DNA of 64,000 bases, from the NCBI RefSeq assembly GCF_000227745.2, contig NC_018012.1:3031501-3095500 (forward strand), given 5' to 3'. Below the pieces are notes generated by a model, which saw nothing but the letters and a program-made list of their open reading frames with translations, had not been told where the DNA came from and ran no database searches. Below, piece by piece: positions 36,492-47,202 of this stretch. This DNA is from Thiocystis violascens DSM 198 (GTDB lineage: Bacteria > Pseudomonadota > Gammaproteobacteria > Chromatiales > Chromatiaceae). Position 1 is the first letter of the stretch. Each line of letters starts with the position of its first letter. The translations under genes were made by a program, and so were the position numbers.

Positions 36492-39400
36492 TTATCTCCT
36501 CGCGCCGTGCATCTCGGTGTCCCTATCCATTCCCCCGCCATGCACCTTCTCGCGCAACCGCTGAAACACCACATACAGCATCGGAATCAGAAAGATGCCA
36601 ACCATTGAGGCGGCGAGCATACCGCCAAAGACGGCGGTGCCAACCCCGCGCTGACTGGCCTCCCCGGCCCCGCTGGCGATGATGAGCGGAACCAGCCCGA
36701 GGATGAAGGCGAAGCTGGTCATGAGCACGGCGCGAATCCGCATCCGCGCGGCATGGGTGGCGGCTTCCAGCAAGGGTTTGCCGCCCGCCCGCTCCTCCAT
36801 CGCGAACTCGACGATCAAAATGGCGTTCTTGCTCGCCAGTCCGATCAGCACCACGATACCGACCTGGGCGTAAAGATCGTTAGGCAACCCGGCAATCCAG
36901 AGCGCGGACATCGCCCCCAGCACGCCGACGGTGACCGACAGCAGCACCGCCGCCGGCATCGACCAGCTTTCATAGAGTCCGACCAGGAACAGATAGGCGA
37001 AGAGCACCGCCAGACCGAGCACGATCGGCGTCTTGCCGCCGGCCTCTTTTTCCTGGAAGGCGGTGCCGGTCCACTCGAACCCATAGCCGCTCGGCAGGGT
37101 CGTGGCGGAGAGCCGTTCCATGGCGGTCAGCGCCTCGCCGGAGCTGCGCCCCGGAGCCGGTCCGCCCTGGATGGTGACGCTGCGGTAGTTGTTATAGCGC
37201 TGCAGGAGTTGCGGGCCGAGGATGAGTTTCGGGGTCATCACCGCCCGGATGGGCACCATTTCTCCCTGACTATTGCGGACATGGATGCGATAGACATCGT
37301 CGAACTGCTGCCGATCACCCTCCTCGCCCTGGATCTGTACCTGCCAAACCCGCCCGAATTTGTTGAAGTCGTTGACATAATAACCACCCAGCGTGGCCTG
37401 GAGCGCGGTAAAGATGTCATTGACCTGAACCCCCAGCGTCTGTGTCTTCTCGCGGTCGATATCGAGAAAAACCTGAGGGTTATTGGTCGCCCAAGTGGAA
37501 AAGACCCGCGAAAGCGCCGGATCCTGATTGGCGGCCAGCACCAAACCGCGCATGGCGGCGGCCAGCTCGACCGGCGTGCGGCCCTGGAGATCCTGAAGCT
37601 GGTACTCGAACCCGCCCCCGGTGCCGAGCCCGATGATCGGCGGCAGATTGAAGGGCATGACACGGGCGCTCGGGATGCTGGCGGTCTGGACAGCGACCCG
37701 GTCAATGACGGCGGTCGCCTTGAGGTTCGGCGTGGTCCGCTCCTCGAAGGGTTTGAGCCGAATCACCGCCAGTGCGCTGTTGGACTGCACCACGCCGTCG
37801 AGGATGCTGTAACCCGGCACCGTCAGCACATGGGCGACCGCCGGATCCTGGCCGATCAGCGTTTCGACCTGCTTGACGACCTCCAGGGTACGGTTGACCG
37901 AAGCACCCTCGGGCAACTGGATCTGCGCCATGAAGGCGCCCTGATCCTCCTCGGGCAGAAAGCCGGTCGGGGTGATCTTGAACAGCCAACCGGTGGCCAG
38001 TCCGACGCCCGCCACCAGCACCAACACGAGCAGCGAGAAGCGCACCAGACGCGCGACGATCGCGGCATAACCATCGCGAACCTGGTCGATCCCGCGCATG
38101 AGATACCGCATGGGTCCGCGTTTGTGATGGGTCGGCTTGAGCAGGATGGCGCACAGCGCCGGCGACAGGGTGAGGGCGTTGATCGCCGAGATCAGCATCG
38201 AGAAGGCGACCACGGCGGCGAACTGCTGGAACAACTGCCCGGTGATGCCGGGAATGAAGGCGACTGGCAGGAAGACCGACAGCAGCACCAGGGTGATGGC
38301 GATGATGGGGCCGGTGATCTGGCCCATCGCCTTCTTGGCCGCCTCGCGCGGCGCCAGGCCGTCTTCCTCCATGATGCGTTCGACGTTCTCGACCACCACG
38401 ATGGCGTCATCGACCACGATCCCGATGGCGAGCACCACGGCCAGCAGCGAGATGGTATTGGCCGAGAAACCGATCATCAGCAGAAAGGCGAAGGTGCCGA
38501 TCAGGGCGACTGGCACGGCGATCAGCGGGATCAGGGTCGCGCGCCAACTGCCGAGAAAGACGAACACCACCAGGATCACCAGCGCGAACGCCTCGAACAG
38601 GGTGTGGATCACCTTTTCCAGACTCGCCTTGACGAAATCCGTGGTGTCGTAGACGACCGCGTAGTCCAGATCGTCGGGGAAGCGTTCGGCGAGTTTATCC
38701 ATCGCCGCCTGGATGCCATCCGCCACCGCCACCGCATTGGCGCCGGGGGCCAGATAGATCGCCATCGCCGCCGTTTCGCTGCCATCCAGCCGGCTCATCC
38801 GGTCGGACTGCTTGGCGCCCAGTTCCACCCGCCCGAGATCCTTGACCAGGACGTTGGAACCGTCCGGATTGGCGCGCACCACGATGTTCTCGAACTCGCC
38901 TGCGTCGCTCAGCCGACCCTGGGTCTGGAGGGTGATCTGAAACTGTTGGTCCGGGGTCATGGGCTGCGCGCCGATGCGACCCACCGCCGCCTGAACGTTC
39001 TGACTCTGGATCGCCGAGATCACGTCGGACGGGGTGAGACTGAGCGCGGTCAGCCGGTCCGAATCCAGCCAGATGCGCATGCTGTAGTCGAGCGGCCCGA
39101 ACTGCGAGACCTCGCCCACGCCCGGCACCCGCGCCAGGGTGTCGATGACGTTGATGGTCGCGTAATTGCTCAGGAACAGCGCGTCATAGGCGTGTTTTGG
39201 CGAGTAGATCGCCACCACCTGGAGCATGGCGGTGGATTTTTTCTTGACCGTCAGCCCCTGACGCTTGACCTCTTCCGGAAGCTGGGCGGTGGCGAGATTC
39301 GCCCGATTCTGCACATTGACCGTATTGATGTCGGGATCGGTGCCGAGCGCGAAGGTCACGTTCAGCGAATAACTGCCGTCGTTGCCGCTGGTCGACTTCA

Positions 39401-39635
39401 TGTAGAGCATGTTGTCGACGCCGTTGACCTGGGACTCGATCGGCTGGGCGACGGTGGATTCCACCACCGACGCGCTAGCGCCGGGATAGGACGCGGTCAC
39501 CGAGACCTGCGGCGGGACGATGTCCGGAAACTGCGCCATCGGAATCTGGGTGATCGCGATCAGCCCGGCGAGCGTGATGACGACCGAGATGACGATCGAC
39601 AGTCGCGGTCGGTCGATGAAGGTATCGGAGATCAT
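36492..39635 (-). CDS. RND multidrug efflux transporter (AcrB/HAE1 type)
   Basis: 1047 residues with the full RND layout. N-terminus starts the first helix at once ([18 protein letters not shown]), the porter signature is [10 protein letters not shown], and the TM4 relay is [13 protein letters not shown]. Closest by eye to the AcrB/MexB/MexF group. The start overlaps the stop of the lipoprotein adaptor by 4 bp. The C-terminal tail after the last helix is short and basic. Substrate unknown; an outer-membrane channel must come from elsewhere. Confidence 0.94.
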   Translation of the reverse strand: MISDTFIDRPRLSIVISVVITLAGLIAITQIPMAQFPDIVPPQVSVTASYPGASASVVESTVAQPIESQVNGVDNMLYMKSTSGNDGSYSLNVTFALGTDPDINTVNVQNRANLATAQLPEEVKRQGLTVKKKSTAMLQVVAIYSPKHAYDALFLSNYATINVIDTLARVPGVGEVSQFGPLDYSMRIWLDSDRLTALSLTPSDVISAIQSQNVQAAVGRIGAQPMTPDQQFQITLQTQGRLSDAGEFENIVVRANPDGSNVLVKDLGRVELGAKQSDRMSRLDGSETAAMAIYLAPGANAVAVADGIQAAMDKLAERFPDDLDYAVVYDTTDFVKASLEKVIHTLFEAFALVILVVFVFLGSWRATLIPLIAVPVALIGTFAFLLMIGFSANTISLLAVVLAIGIVVDDAIVVVENVERIMEEDGLAPREAAKKAMGQITGPIIAITLVLLSVFLPVAFIPGITGQLFQQFAAVVAFSMLISAINALTLSPALCAILLKPTHHKRGPMRYLMRGIDQVRDGYAAIVARLVRFSLLVLVLVAGVGLATGWLFKITPTGFLPEEDQGAFMAQIQLPEGASVNRTLEVVKQVETLIGQDPAVAHVLTVPGYSILDGVVQSNSALAVIRLKPFEERTTPNLKATAVIDRVAVQTASIPSARVMPFNLPPIIGLGTGGGFEYQLQDLQGRTPVELAAAMRGLVLAANQDPALSRVFSTWATNNPQVFLDIDREKTQTLGVQVNDIFTALQATLGGYYVNDFNKFGRVWQVQIQGEEGDRQQFDDVYRIHVRNSQGEMVPIRAVMTPKLILGPQLLQRYNNYRSVTIQGGPAPGRSSGEALTAMERLSATTLPSGYGFEWTGTAFQEKEAGGKTPIVLGLAVLFAYLFLVGLYESWSMPAAVLLSVTVGVLGAMSALWIAGLPNDLYAQVGIVVLIGLASKNAILIVEFAMEERAGGKPLLEAATHAARMRIRAVLMTSFAFILGLVPLIIASGAGEASQRGVGTAVFGGMLAASMVGIFLIPMLYVVFQRLREKVHGGGMDRDTEMHGARR

Positions 39636-40834
39636 GGCGCCGCGCCCTCGTTCGGCGCCTGCGCCGGCGCGGCCTTGACCACCTGGCCAGGACGCACCTT
39701 CTGGATGCCCTCGGCGATGACTAACTCGCCCTCCTCAAGTCCCTTGGTCACGGCGATGTTCGCCCCCTTGACCGGACCGGTCTCGACGCGGCGCACCTGC
39801 GCCTTGCTCTCGCCATCGACGATCAGAACATAGACGCCCTGCTGGTCGATCTGCATCGCCGACTGAGGGATCAGGATCGCCGACTTGGGCTCGCCGCTTT
39901 CGAGCACCAGACCCACGTACTGACCGTCAACCAGCAAGCCGTCGGGATTGGGCAACGCGGCGCGCAGGATCACCGAGTCGGTCCCCGCGTCGGTGGTGAC
40001 ATCGACGAAATCCAGGCGTCCCGGATGCTCGTACAGCGTCTTGTCGGGCAGACGGACCTTCACCACGACGTTCTTGCTGTCCATACCCCGCTCCTTGACA
40101 TCGCGTCGCGCCTGGAGCAGTTCACGTTGCGTCAGGGGAAATTGAACATACATCGGATCGCGGCTGACGATGGTCGCCAGCACCCCGGAGGAGGGACTGA
40201 CCAGATTGCCGATGGTGTATTGCGCCAGACCGATCCGTCCGGCAACCGGGGCCGTGATCCGGGTATAGCTCAGATCCAGTTGGGCCGCCGTGAGCGCGGC
40301 CTTGGCCTGGGCGATGCTCGCCTTGGCGACGGAGGCCGCCGCCTGCAATTCGTCGACCTTGGCCTGGGCGATATTCTTCTGCGTCAGCAGTTCCTGGCCG
40401 CGCTTGAGCTGGGCCTCGGCGTTCTGCGCGTCGGCCTGGGCCTTCGTCACGTCCGCCTGACGCTGCTCCACGACGGCCTCGTATTGTTCCGGCTCGATCA
40501 GGAAGAGGACATCGCCCACCGCGACCGGATCGCCCTCGGTAAACCGGCGCTCCTTCAGAAACCCCTCCACCCGCGCGCGCAGCTCGACCCGGTTCACCGC
40601 CACCACCCGGCCGACGAAGCGCGCCTCGTCCTCGATGGCCTGCGACTTGGCCGCGACCGCGACCACCGCCGGGGGCGGCATCTGCGGGGTGGCGGCCGGC
40701 TCGGGCTTCCCGCAACCGAGGAACGTCAGCGCGATCCCGGCCACCAGAAAGCGCACGGGCCAGCCGCCGCGAGAACCTGCGTCCGGGACGGACCGCCGCG
40801 CCTGGAAAGCCGAATCGGGGGAATGAGTTGGCAT
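39632..40834 (-). CDS. RND adaptor lipoprotein (AcrA-like)
   Basis: 400 residues from the ATG at 40834; the 40870 start would put 12 residues ahead of it. The signal ends in a lipobox, ALTFLGC, so the protein should be a lipoprotein anchored in the inner membrane. A coiled-coil hairpin of about 70 residues ([19 protein letters not shown]) is flanked by lipoyl halves ([16 protein letters not shown]). Operon with the RND gene downstream. Confidence 0.9.
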   Translation of the reverse strand: MPTHSPDSAFQARRSVPDAGSRGGWPVRFLVAGIALTFLGCGKPEPAATPQMPPPAVVAVAAKSQAIEDEARFVGRVVAVNRVELRARVEGFLKERRFTEGDPVAVGDVLFLIEPEQYEAVVEQRQADVTKAQADAQNAEAQLKRGQELLTQKNIAQAKVDELQAAASVAKASIAQAKAALTAAQLDLSYTRITAPVAGRIGLAQYTIGNLVSPSSGVLATIVSRDPMYVQFPLTQRELLQARRDVKERGMDSKNVVVKVRLPDKTLYEHPGRLDFVDVTTDAGTDSVILRAALPNPDGLLVDGQYVGLVLESGEPKSAILIPQSAMQIDQQGVYVLIVDGESKAQVRRVETGPVKGANIAVTKGLEEGELVIAEGIQKVRPGQVVKAAPAQAPNEGAAP

Positions 40835-40952
40835 CGTTAAACCGCTCCAGAATGAGAGAAATCCAGGCACGCCAGACCGGCGCGAGAAAGACGTGCGAAG
40901 CTAACGCGAGACCCTGATGAACGCAAGCTGCCTCTGTCTCGCGCAGCCATTC

Positions 40953-41654
40953 TCAGAGCGGTCGGATGTAATAACGCAATGCCACACCTTGGACATTAAG
41001 CCGATCGTTTTCCGCCAGTCGAACGGCGTCGTGGATCGCCAGTCCGTTTACCATGACGCGACCACGTTTTGCGGGCACCAGATAGTGGCCATCGAGGCGG
41101 CGCTCGATCTTGGCCGCCAAGGCAGGGGAAAACCAGCCACCGCAGCGGATATCGCTGTCGCGCGCACGTCCGAGGGTGAAGGTCGAGGTGTCCAGGACAA
41201 GCCGATCGGCCGCGCCCTCGCGTATGAGATACACGACATTAGACTTTTGCTGTTTCATCTGATCGAGCAACCTGACGATCTCGTCTTTATTGACCATCAT
41301 GGTCGCATCCTTCTGGATCTTGCCGGCTTCATGCGCCTCCAGCCCCTCTTCCTCCCCTGGCAGTTTCGCGAGAGCCATATAGACCAGTTTATAAGGATGG
41401 ATCTGGATTTCGTCCCAGAAAGCGAGGGTTTGCCGCTCTATCCGTTGACCTTTGATAAAGACGCCATTGGCGCTGCGGTTGTCAACCAGCACGAAGGCGT
41501 TGCCTTCCTTCTCGATCACAGCATGGTATTTGGAGATACTCGGGTTTTGCAAAACAATGTCGTTATCGCTCGCACGGCCAATGGTCAGTCGGTCCGTCAG
41601 CAATGGCCACTGCTTTTGAAGGTGCGTGCCGGAATACAGTCGAAGAAAGGGCAT
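40953..41654 (-). CDS. FHA-domain protein with a second degenerate FHA-like domain
   Basis: 233 residues from the ATG at 41654, which has AAGGAG nine bases upstream. The N-terminal FHA domain (about residues 5-90) has the phosphothreonine-binding signature: GR in LTIGRASDNDI, SKYHAVI and DNRSANGVFIKG. A linker of about 50 residues with an acidic stretch follows. The C-terminal half again reads as an FHA fold (FTLGRARDSDIRC, GRVMVNGLAIHD) but lacks the full SxxH. Phosphoprotein binding is expected. It sits between two RND operons on the same strand. Confidence 0.82.
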   Translation of the reverse strand: MPFLRLYSGTHLQKQWPLLTDRLTIGRASDNDIVLQNPSISKYHAVIEKEGNAFVLVDNRSANGVFIKGQRIERQTLAFWDEIQIHPYKLVYMALAKLPGEEEGLEAHEAGKIQKDATMMVNKDEIVRLLDQMKQQKSNVVYLIREGAADRLVLDTSTFTLGRARDSDIRCGGWFSPALAAKIERRLDGHYLVPAKRGRVMVNGLAIHDAVRLAENDRLNVQGVALRYYIRPL

Positions 41655-41856
41655 GGGTCGCAACTCCTTTTTAGAGACTGGGGTTATCGAACGGGCTGGA
41701 CGCGTACTCGTCTACCTGATTTCCAGGGTGTCCTGTGAGATGCTATCAGTTCGGGTCAAGCCGTCACACCCGCTCCGCGAGAGCAGTCAATCCGCGTCGG
41801 CGATCAAGTCGCCCACCCGTTATCGCCTCGACGACAACGGTTCGTTATCCTGGACG

Positions 41857-44800
41857 TCATTCCAGTTTATCCCCCATCAATCGCCGCACGACGACATAAA
41901 AGACCGGGACGAACAGCACCCCGAGCAGGGTGGCGCCGACCATCCCGCCCATGACGCCGGTGCCGATGGCGTGACGGCTGTTGGCGCCCGCGCCGGTGGA
42001 GATGACCAGCGGGGTGACGCCCAGGATGAAGGCAATGGAGGTCATGAGAATGGGCCGGAAACGCAGCCGGCAGGCTTCCAGGGTGGATTCCAGCAGACTG
42101 TGCCCGGACTGGCGCAGGGTGTTGGCGAACTCGATGATCAGAATGGCGTTCTTGGCCGAAAGACCGATCACGGCGATGAGACCGACATTGAAATAGACAT
42201 CGTTCTCCAGCCCGCGCAACCAAGTGAAGCTAAGAGCGCCTAGCATGCCCAGCGGGACCACCAGCATCACCGCCGCAGGGATCGACCAGCTCTCGTAGAG
42301 CGCGGCGAGCGCCAGAAAGACCACCAGCAGCGAGAGCGCGAACAGGATCGGCGCCTGTTGTCCGGAAATGATCTCCTGGAGCGAGGCGCCCGACCATTCG
42401 TAGCCGATGCCTGACGGCAGATCGTTCTCGACGATCGACGCCATCGCGGCCATGGCCTGACCGGAACTGTGTCCGGGGGCCGCGCCGCCGTTGATCTGGA
42501 TCGCGCCATAGCCGTTGTAGTGGTCGATGGCCGGCGGGGCGGTGCCCCAGGTGGGCGTGACCACGCTGCTCAGCGGGACCATGTCGTCGAGCCCGCCCTG
42601 ACTGCTCGGGATGTAATAGCGCTCCAGGTCTTCCGGACGGCTGCGATAGGCGGCGTCCGCCTGCAACAGCACCTTGAGCACGCGCCCCTGATAGTTGAAA
42701 TCATTGGCATAGACCGGCGCCAGCATGAGCTGGATGGCGCTGTAGATGTCACCCAGGTCGAGCCCCATCGACTGCGCCTGAAGACGGTCCACCGTGAGCT
42801 GTACCTCTGGCGCGTCTTCCAGTTGATTGGGTCGCACCCCTGCCAGGACCGGATTCTGACCCGCCGCCCCGAGCAGCGCATTGCGTGCCTGCATCAAGGA
42901 ATCATGCCCGAGACCGGCGCGGTCCTCCAACCGGAAGTCGAAACCGCCGAAGCGCCCCAGCCCCCGGATCGTCGGCATGTTGACGACGAAGATGCGCGCG
43001 CCCTGGATGGATTGCAGCATGCCATTGGCCGCCGGAATGAACGCCTTGATCTGCTCGGCCGGATCGGTGCGCGCGTCCCAGGGCTTCAGCCGGATGAACC
43101 CCAGTCCCACGTTTTCGCCCTGACCCACGAAGCTGAACCCGGCCACGTGCAGCACCCGATCCACTGCCGGATGCCGCTTGAGGATCGATTCCATCTCCTT
43201 CAGGACCGCCGCGGTGCGCTGCATGTTGGCGCCAGGCGGAAGCTGGATGATGGCGAAGGCGTAGCCCTGATCCTCTTCCGGCAGGAAGCTGGTCGGCAGT
43301 TTGACGTAGAGATACCCGGCAACGATCACCAGCGCGATGAAGGCGACCATCCAGCGAGGGGCGTGGCGGATCGCACCGCCGACCCGCGCCAGATAGGCGC
43401 GGGCGACCCAGCCGTAGCCGCTGTTGAAGCCACGCAGGAACCAATTTGGCTTTTTGTCGTGGACCGGGCGCAGCAGGGTGGCGCAGAGCGCCGGGGTGAA
43501 ACTCAGTGCCATGAGCGCGGAAATGCCCATGGAGATGGCGATGGTCAGCGAGAACTGACGATAGATGACGCCCACGCTGCCACCGACCAGTGCCATCGGG
43601 ATGAAGACCGCCGCTAGCACCAGGGTCATGGCGATGACCGCGCCGGTGATCTGATCCATCGCCTTGCGTGCCGCCTCTTTCGGTGACAAACCTTCCTCGG
43701 TCATCAGCCGCTCGACGTTCTCGACCACCACGATGGCGTCGTCCACCACCAGACCGATGGCGAGCACCAGCCCGAACAGGCTCAGCACATTGATCGAGAA
43801 TCCCGCCAGATACATGCCGGCGAAGGCGCCGGTGATGGCGACCGGCACCACCAGGGTCGGGATCAGGGTCGCGCGCAGATTCTGCAGAAACAGCAGCATG
43901 ACCAGGAACACCAGCACCACCGCCTCGGCCAGAGTCTTGATCACTTCCTGAATCGAGATCCGCACGAACTGCGTGCTGTCGTAAGGGGTGACCCAGCCCA
44001 CGCCATCGGGCAGATAGCGGACCAGCTCGTCCATTTTGACGCGCACCGCCTCGGCCACGTCCAGCGCATTGGCTTCCGGGGCGAGCTGAATGGCGAAGCC
44101 GGCGACCGCGTCCCCGGCCAGATGCACCTCGCGCCCGAAGGACTCGCCCCCCAGACCGATGCGCGCGACATCCTTGAGCTGCACATGGCTGCCGTCGGCA
44201 TTGGCGCGCAGGATGATGTCGCCGAATTCCCCGGCGCTGGTGAATCGGCTGGCGGCGCTGACCGAGGCGGTAAAGCCCTGTCCGGGCAGGGCCGGCTCGG
44301 CGCCGATGGAGCCGGCGGCCACCTGGATGTTCTGGGCGCGCACCGCGTTCAGCGCCTGGGCGGCGCTCAGTCCGTAGCCGCGCAGCTTGTCGGCATCGAG
44401 CCAGATGCGCATGGCATAGCCCGAACCGAACTGGGTCGCCCCGCCCACCCCCGCCAAACGCCGGATCGGATCCAGAATCTGGGCGGCGATGAGGTTATCC
44501 AGCGCATTGCTGTCGATGGCCGGATCGGTGGATTTGAGCGCGACCACCATCAGGAAGTCGTTATTGGCCTTGGCCACGGTGATGCCGTTGCGCACGACCT
44601 CCTCGGGCAGGCGCGACTCGGCCACGCTCAGACGATTCTGGACCTGGACCTGGGCGATGTCCGGATCGGTGCCGCTCTCGAAGGTCAGGGTGATCTGCGC
44701 CGTGCCGTTGGCGCGCGAGGTGGAATCGAAATAGAGCAGGTTATCGACGCCGGTGAGTTGCTGCTCGATGACCGAGGTGACGGTCTTCTCGACCACTTCC

Positions 44801-44961
44801 GCACTGGCGCCGGGGTAGGAGGTGCTGATGCTGACCTGCGGCGGGGCGATCGGCGGGTAGGCCGACACCGGCAGCTTGAAGATGGCGACGGTGCCGCCCA
44901 GGGTGATGAGGATCGCGATGACCCAGGCGAAGATTGGGCGGTCGATGAAAAAGCGTGGCAT
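41857..44961 (-). CDS. RND multidrug efflux transporter (AcrB type)
   Basis: 1034 residues, starting MPRFFIDRPIFAWVIAI as in AcrB/MexB. The porter signature YPGASAEVVE and TM4 relay [16 protein letters not shown] are present. Third complete RND pump in the window. The start lies 12 bp after the adaptor stop. Distinct in sequence from the pump at 36492, so not a recent duplicate. No channel gene or TetR regulator adjoins it. Confidence 0.95.
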   Translation of the reverse strand: MPRFFIDRPIFAWVIAILITLGGTVAIFKLPVSAYPPIAPPQVSISTSYPGASAEVVEKTVTSVIEQQLTGVDNLLYFDSTSRANGTAQITLTFESGTDPDIAQVQVQNRLSVAESRLPEEVVRNGITVAKANNDFLMVVALKSTDPAIDSNALDNLIAAQILDPIRRLAGVGGATQFGSGYAMRIWLDADKLRGYGLSAAQALNAVRAQNIQVAAGSIGAEPALPGQGFTASVSAASRFTSAGEFGDIILRANADGSHVQLKDVARIGLGGESFGREVHLAGDAVAGFAIQLAPEANALDVAEAVRVKMDELVRYLPDGVGWVTPYDSTQFVRISIQEVIKTLAEAVVLVFLVMLLFLQNLRATLIPTLVVPVAITGAFAGMYLAGFSINVLSLFGLVLAIGLVVDDAIVVVENVERLMTEEGLSPKEAARKAMDQITGAVIAMTLVLAAVFIPMALVGGSVGVIYRQFSLTIAISMGISALMALSFTPALCATLLRPVHDKKPNWFLRGFNSGYGWVARAYLARVGGAIRHAPRWMVAFIALVIVAGYLYVKLPTSFLPEEDQGYAFAIIQLPPGANMQRTAAVLKEMESILKRHPAVDRVLHVAGFSFVGQGENVGLGFIRLKPWDARTDPAEQIKAFIPAANGMLQSIQGARIFVVNMPTIRGLGRFGGFDFRLEDRAGLGHDSLMQARNALLGAAGQNPVLAGVRPNQLEDAPEVQLTVDRLQAQSMGLDLGDIYSAIQLMLAPVYANDFNYQGRVLKVLLQADAAYRSRPEDLERYYIPSSQGGLDDMVPLSSVVTPTWGTAPPAIDHYNGYGAIQINGGAAPGHSSGQAMAAMASIVENDLPSGIGYEWSGASLQEIISGQQAPILFALSLLVVFLALAALYESWSIPAAVMLVVPLGMLGALSFTWLRGLENDVYFNVGLIAVIGLSAKNAILIIEFANTLRQSGHSLLESTLEACRLRFRPILMTSIAFILGVTPLVISTGAGANSRHAIGTGVMGGMVGATLLGVLFVPVFYVVVRRLMGDKLE

Positions 44962-44973
44962 GGTGGCGGATCC

Positions 44974-46167
44974 TCAGCCTTTGGCGCCGGCGGGGCCGGG
45001 CGGCGAGCCGGAGGGTGTTTTGGCCGGGGTTTCCACTGGCGCCAGCTTAGCGATCGCGCCCGGTTTGACCTTCTGCAGGCCCGCGACAATGACCTGGTCG
45101 CCGTCGGCCAGATCGCCGGTCATGATCCAGTCGGTGCGGGTCATGCCGTGGGTCTCGACCCGGCGCAGCGCCACCTTGCCATCGGCCTCCAGAACCATCA
45201 CCGAAGCGCCCTTGGCATCGCGAGATAGCGCGGCGTGCGGCAGCAGGAAAGCGTGTTCCAGTTGTCCCGTGGTCAGACGGAGCGTGACGAACATCCCTGG
45301 CAGCAGGACGCGGTGCGGGTTGGGCACGGTGGCGCGCAGCGAGACGGCGCCGGTGCCGGGATCGACCGCCAGATCGGAGAAATCCACCGCCCCGGTTTCG
45401 GGATACGCCGTCCCGCCGGGCAGCAGAACTTCGACTTTCGCCTTGGCGGCGGGTGTTTTAGTGCCTTGGGCGCCGGCCGCCTCGCGCTGCAATTCGGTGA
45501 GTTCCTGAACCGACTGGCTGAAATTGACATAGATCGGATCGATCTGTTCCACCGTCGTCAAGAGCGTGGCTTCGCCCTGACCGACCAGCGCGCCCTCGGT
45601 CACCAGTGCGCGCCCGGCGCGTCCGGCGATGGGCGCGCGCACGGTGGCGTAACTCAGATCGAGCCGGGCGCTTTCCACATTGGCGCGCGCTTGCTGAACC
45701 GCCGCCGCCGTGGTGCGTTCGGCCGCTTGGGCGGTATCGACATCCTGTTGCGAGATGGTTTTTTTCTCGCGCAATTCCGTATAGCGCTGCGCCGTTAGGG
45801 CGGCGTTGACGGCGTCCGCCTCGGCCTTGGCGAGGGCCGCTTCCTCGGCGTTGAGCTTGGCCTTCAACTGGGCCGGGTCGATTTGGAACAGAATCTGGCC
45901 CTGCTTGACATCGGTGCCTTCGGTATAGGTCCGATCAAGGACGATGCCCGCCACCCGCGCCCGTACCTGCGCGGTGCGGGTCGCCGCCAGCCGGCCAACC
46001 AGTTCGCGGGTCAGCGGTGCCGATTGGGCGTGGGCTATGACCACCGAAACCTCGGGCGTGGGCATCTGGGCGCCTGGACCCGCAGCCGGACCCGATGGCT
46101 TATCGCAGCCAACCAGCAGAGTGGCGCACGCCGCGAGCGCCGCCAGACGGAATAACATCGACCTCAT
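44974..46167 (-). CDS. RND adaptor lipoprotein (AcrA type)
   Basis: 397 residues from the ATG at 46167, chosen for GGAG eight bases upstream; a GTG at 46176 and an ATG at 46158 are possible. Signal peptide with lipobox LLVGC. Lipoyl and coiled-coil organisation as in AcrA, including VAGIVLDRTYTEGTDVKQGQ and the C-terminal barrel. Operon with the RND gene downstream. The Pro/Gly/Ala-rich C-terminal tail is probably disordered. Confidence 0.92.
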   Translation of the reverse strand: MRSMLFRLAALAACATLLVGCDKPSGPAAGPGAQMPTPEVSVVIAHAQSAPLTRELVGRLAATRTAQVRARVAGIVLDRTYTEGTDVKQGQILFQIDPAQLKAKLNAEEAALAKAEADAVNAALTAQRYTELREKKTISQQDVDTAQAAERTTAAAVQQARANVESARLDLSYATVRAPIAGRAGRALVTEGALVGQGEATLLTTVEQIDPIYVNFSQSVQELTELQREAAGAQGTKTPAAKAKVEVLLPGGTAYPETGAVDFSDLAVDPGTGAVSLRATVPNPHRVLLPGMFVTLRLTTGQLEHAFLLPHAALSRDAKGASVMVLEADGKVALRRVETHGMTRTDWIMTGDLADGDQVIVAGLQKVKPGAIAKLAPVETPAKTPSGSPPGPAGAKG

Positions 46168-46347
46168 TATGAACACTCCAGACTCGCAATCGCCGTGGGG
46201 CGGATAGTATGCCGCAAATTAGTGGACGCCATCGTTCATTATTATAGGCGGAGTCGAGTCCGTGAGGGAATGTCGTCCCCTTGTGCCGAGCGGCGGTCCC
46301 AGGGGCGGCTTGCTCTGGGGGGCGAGCATTCCGATCCCGATCAGGCG

Positions 46348-47166
46348 TCAAAACAGCGATGCGCTCAATTCATTGATCGCCGAGAGCATGTCCGGATCGT
46401 CCGTCAGCGCCTGGGCGATGGCGCTGCGGCAGGAGACCACCGGATCGACACCGCCGACGATCAGCTTGGCGGCATGCACCAGCAACCGGGTCGAGGCGCC
46501 TTCGTCCAGTCCCTGTCCTTTCAGGTTGCGCGTCATGTGCGCGAACTTGACCAACTGACGCGCCCGCGCGGCATCGATCCCGGACTCTTTTTCGATGATC
46601 GTCTGCTCCAGCACCGCGCCGGGATAGTCGAATTCCAGCGCCACGAAACGTTGCCGGGTCGACTGCTTGAGATCCTTCAGCACGCTCTGGTAGCCAGGGT
46701 TATAGGAAATCGCCAGACAGAACTCGGACGGCGCCTCCAGCAGTTCGCCGACCTTCTCCATCGGTAGCACCCGCCGGTCGTCAGCCAGCGGATGGATCAC
46801 CACCGTGGTGTCCTTGCGCGCTTCGACCACCTCGTCCAGATAGCAGATTCCGCCCGCGCGCACCGCGCGGGCCAGCGGTCCATCCACCCAGACGGTCTCG
46901 CCGCCGCGCACCAGAAAGCGCCCGACCAGATCCGAGGAGGTCAGGTCGTCGTGACAGGAGACGGTGATCAGCGGACGCTTCAGGCGCCAGGCCATGTGCT
47001 CCATGAAACGGGTCTTGCCGCAGCCGGTCGGTCCCTTCAGCAGGATCGGCAGGCCGTGGCGATAGGCCGCCTCGAACACCGCGATCTCGTCGCCGACCGG
47101 CGCGTAGTAGGGTTCGTCCTCGATAAAATATTCCTCGGGCTTGAGGACGCGTAGCTCATGCTGCAC
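46348..47166 (-). CDS. cbbQ: CbbQ/NirQ/NorQ-type AAA+ ATPase
   Basis: 272 residues from a GTG at 47166, which has GGAG seven bases upstream. MoxR-class AAA+ with Walker [14 protein letters not shown], Walker [16 protein letters not shown] and the SYNPGYQ sensor region. CbbQ works with CbbO to reactivate RuBisCO; NirQ/NorQ do the same for NO or nitrite reductases. Sequence resemblance favours CbbQ, but no cbbO, norD, cbbL/S or nor gene adjoins. An IS element begins 36 bp upstream, so it may be cut off from its original promoter and partners. Confidence 0.82.
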   Translation of the reverse strand: MQHELRVLKPEEYFIEDEPYYAPVGDEIAVFEAAYRHGLPILLKGPTGCGKTRFMEHMAWRLKRPLITVSCHDDLTSSDLVGRFLVRGGETVWVDGPLARAVRAGGICYLDEVVEARKDTTVVIHPLADDRRVLPMEKVGELLEAPSEFCLAISYNPGYQSVLKDLKQSTRQRFVALEFDYPGAVLEQTIIEKESGIDAARARQLVKFAHMTRNLKGQGLDEGASTRLLVHAAKLIVGGVDPVVSCRSAIAQALTDDPDMLSAINELSASLF

Positions 47167-47202
47167 CGGCGGTCTCCGGGTGTGGTTTGATGAATGATCT
47201 AA

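Noticed and set aside
36753..39833. 1026-codon rightward frame rich in His, Asp, Gln and Arg
   Set aside because: Shadow of the RND gene on the other strand; high GC makes long antisense frames common.
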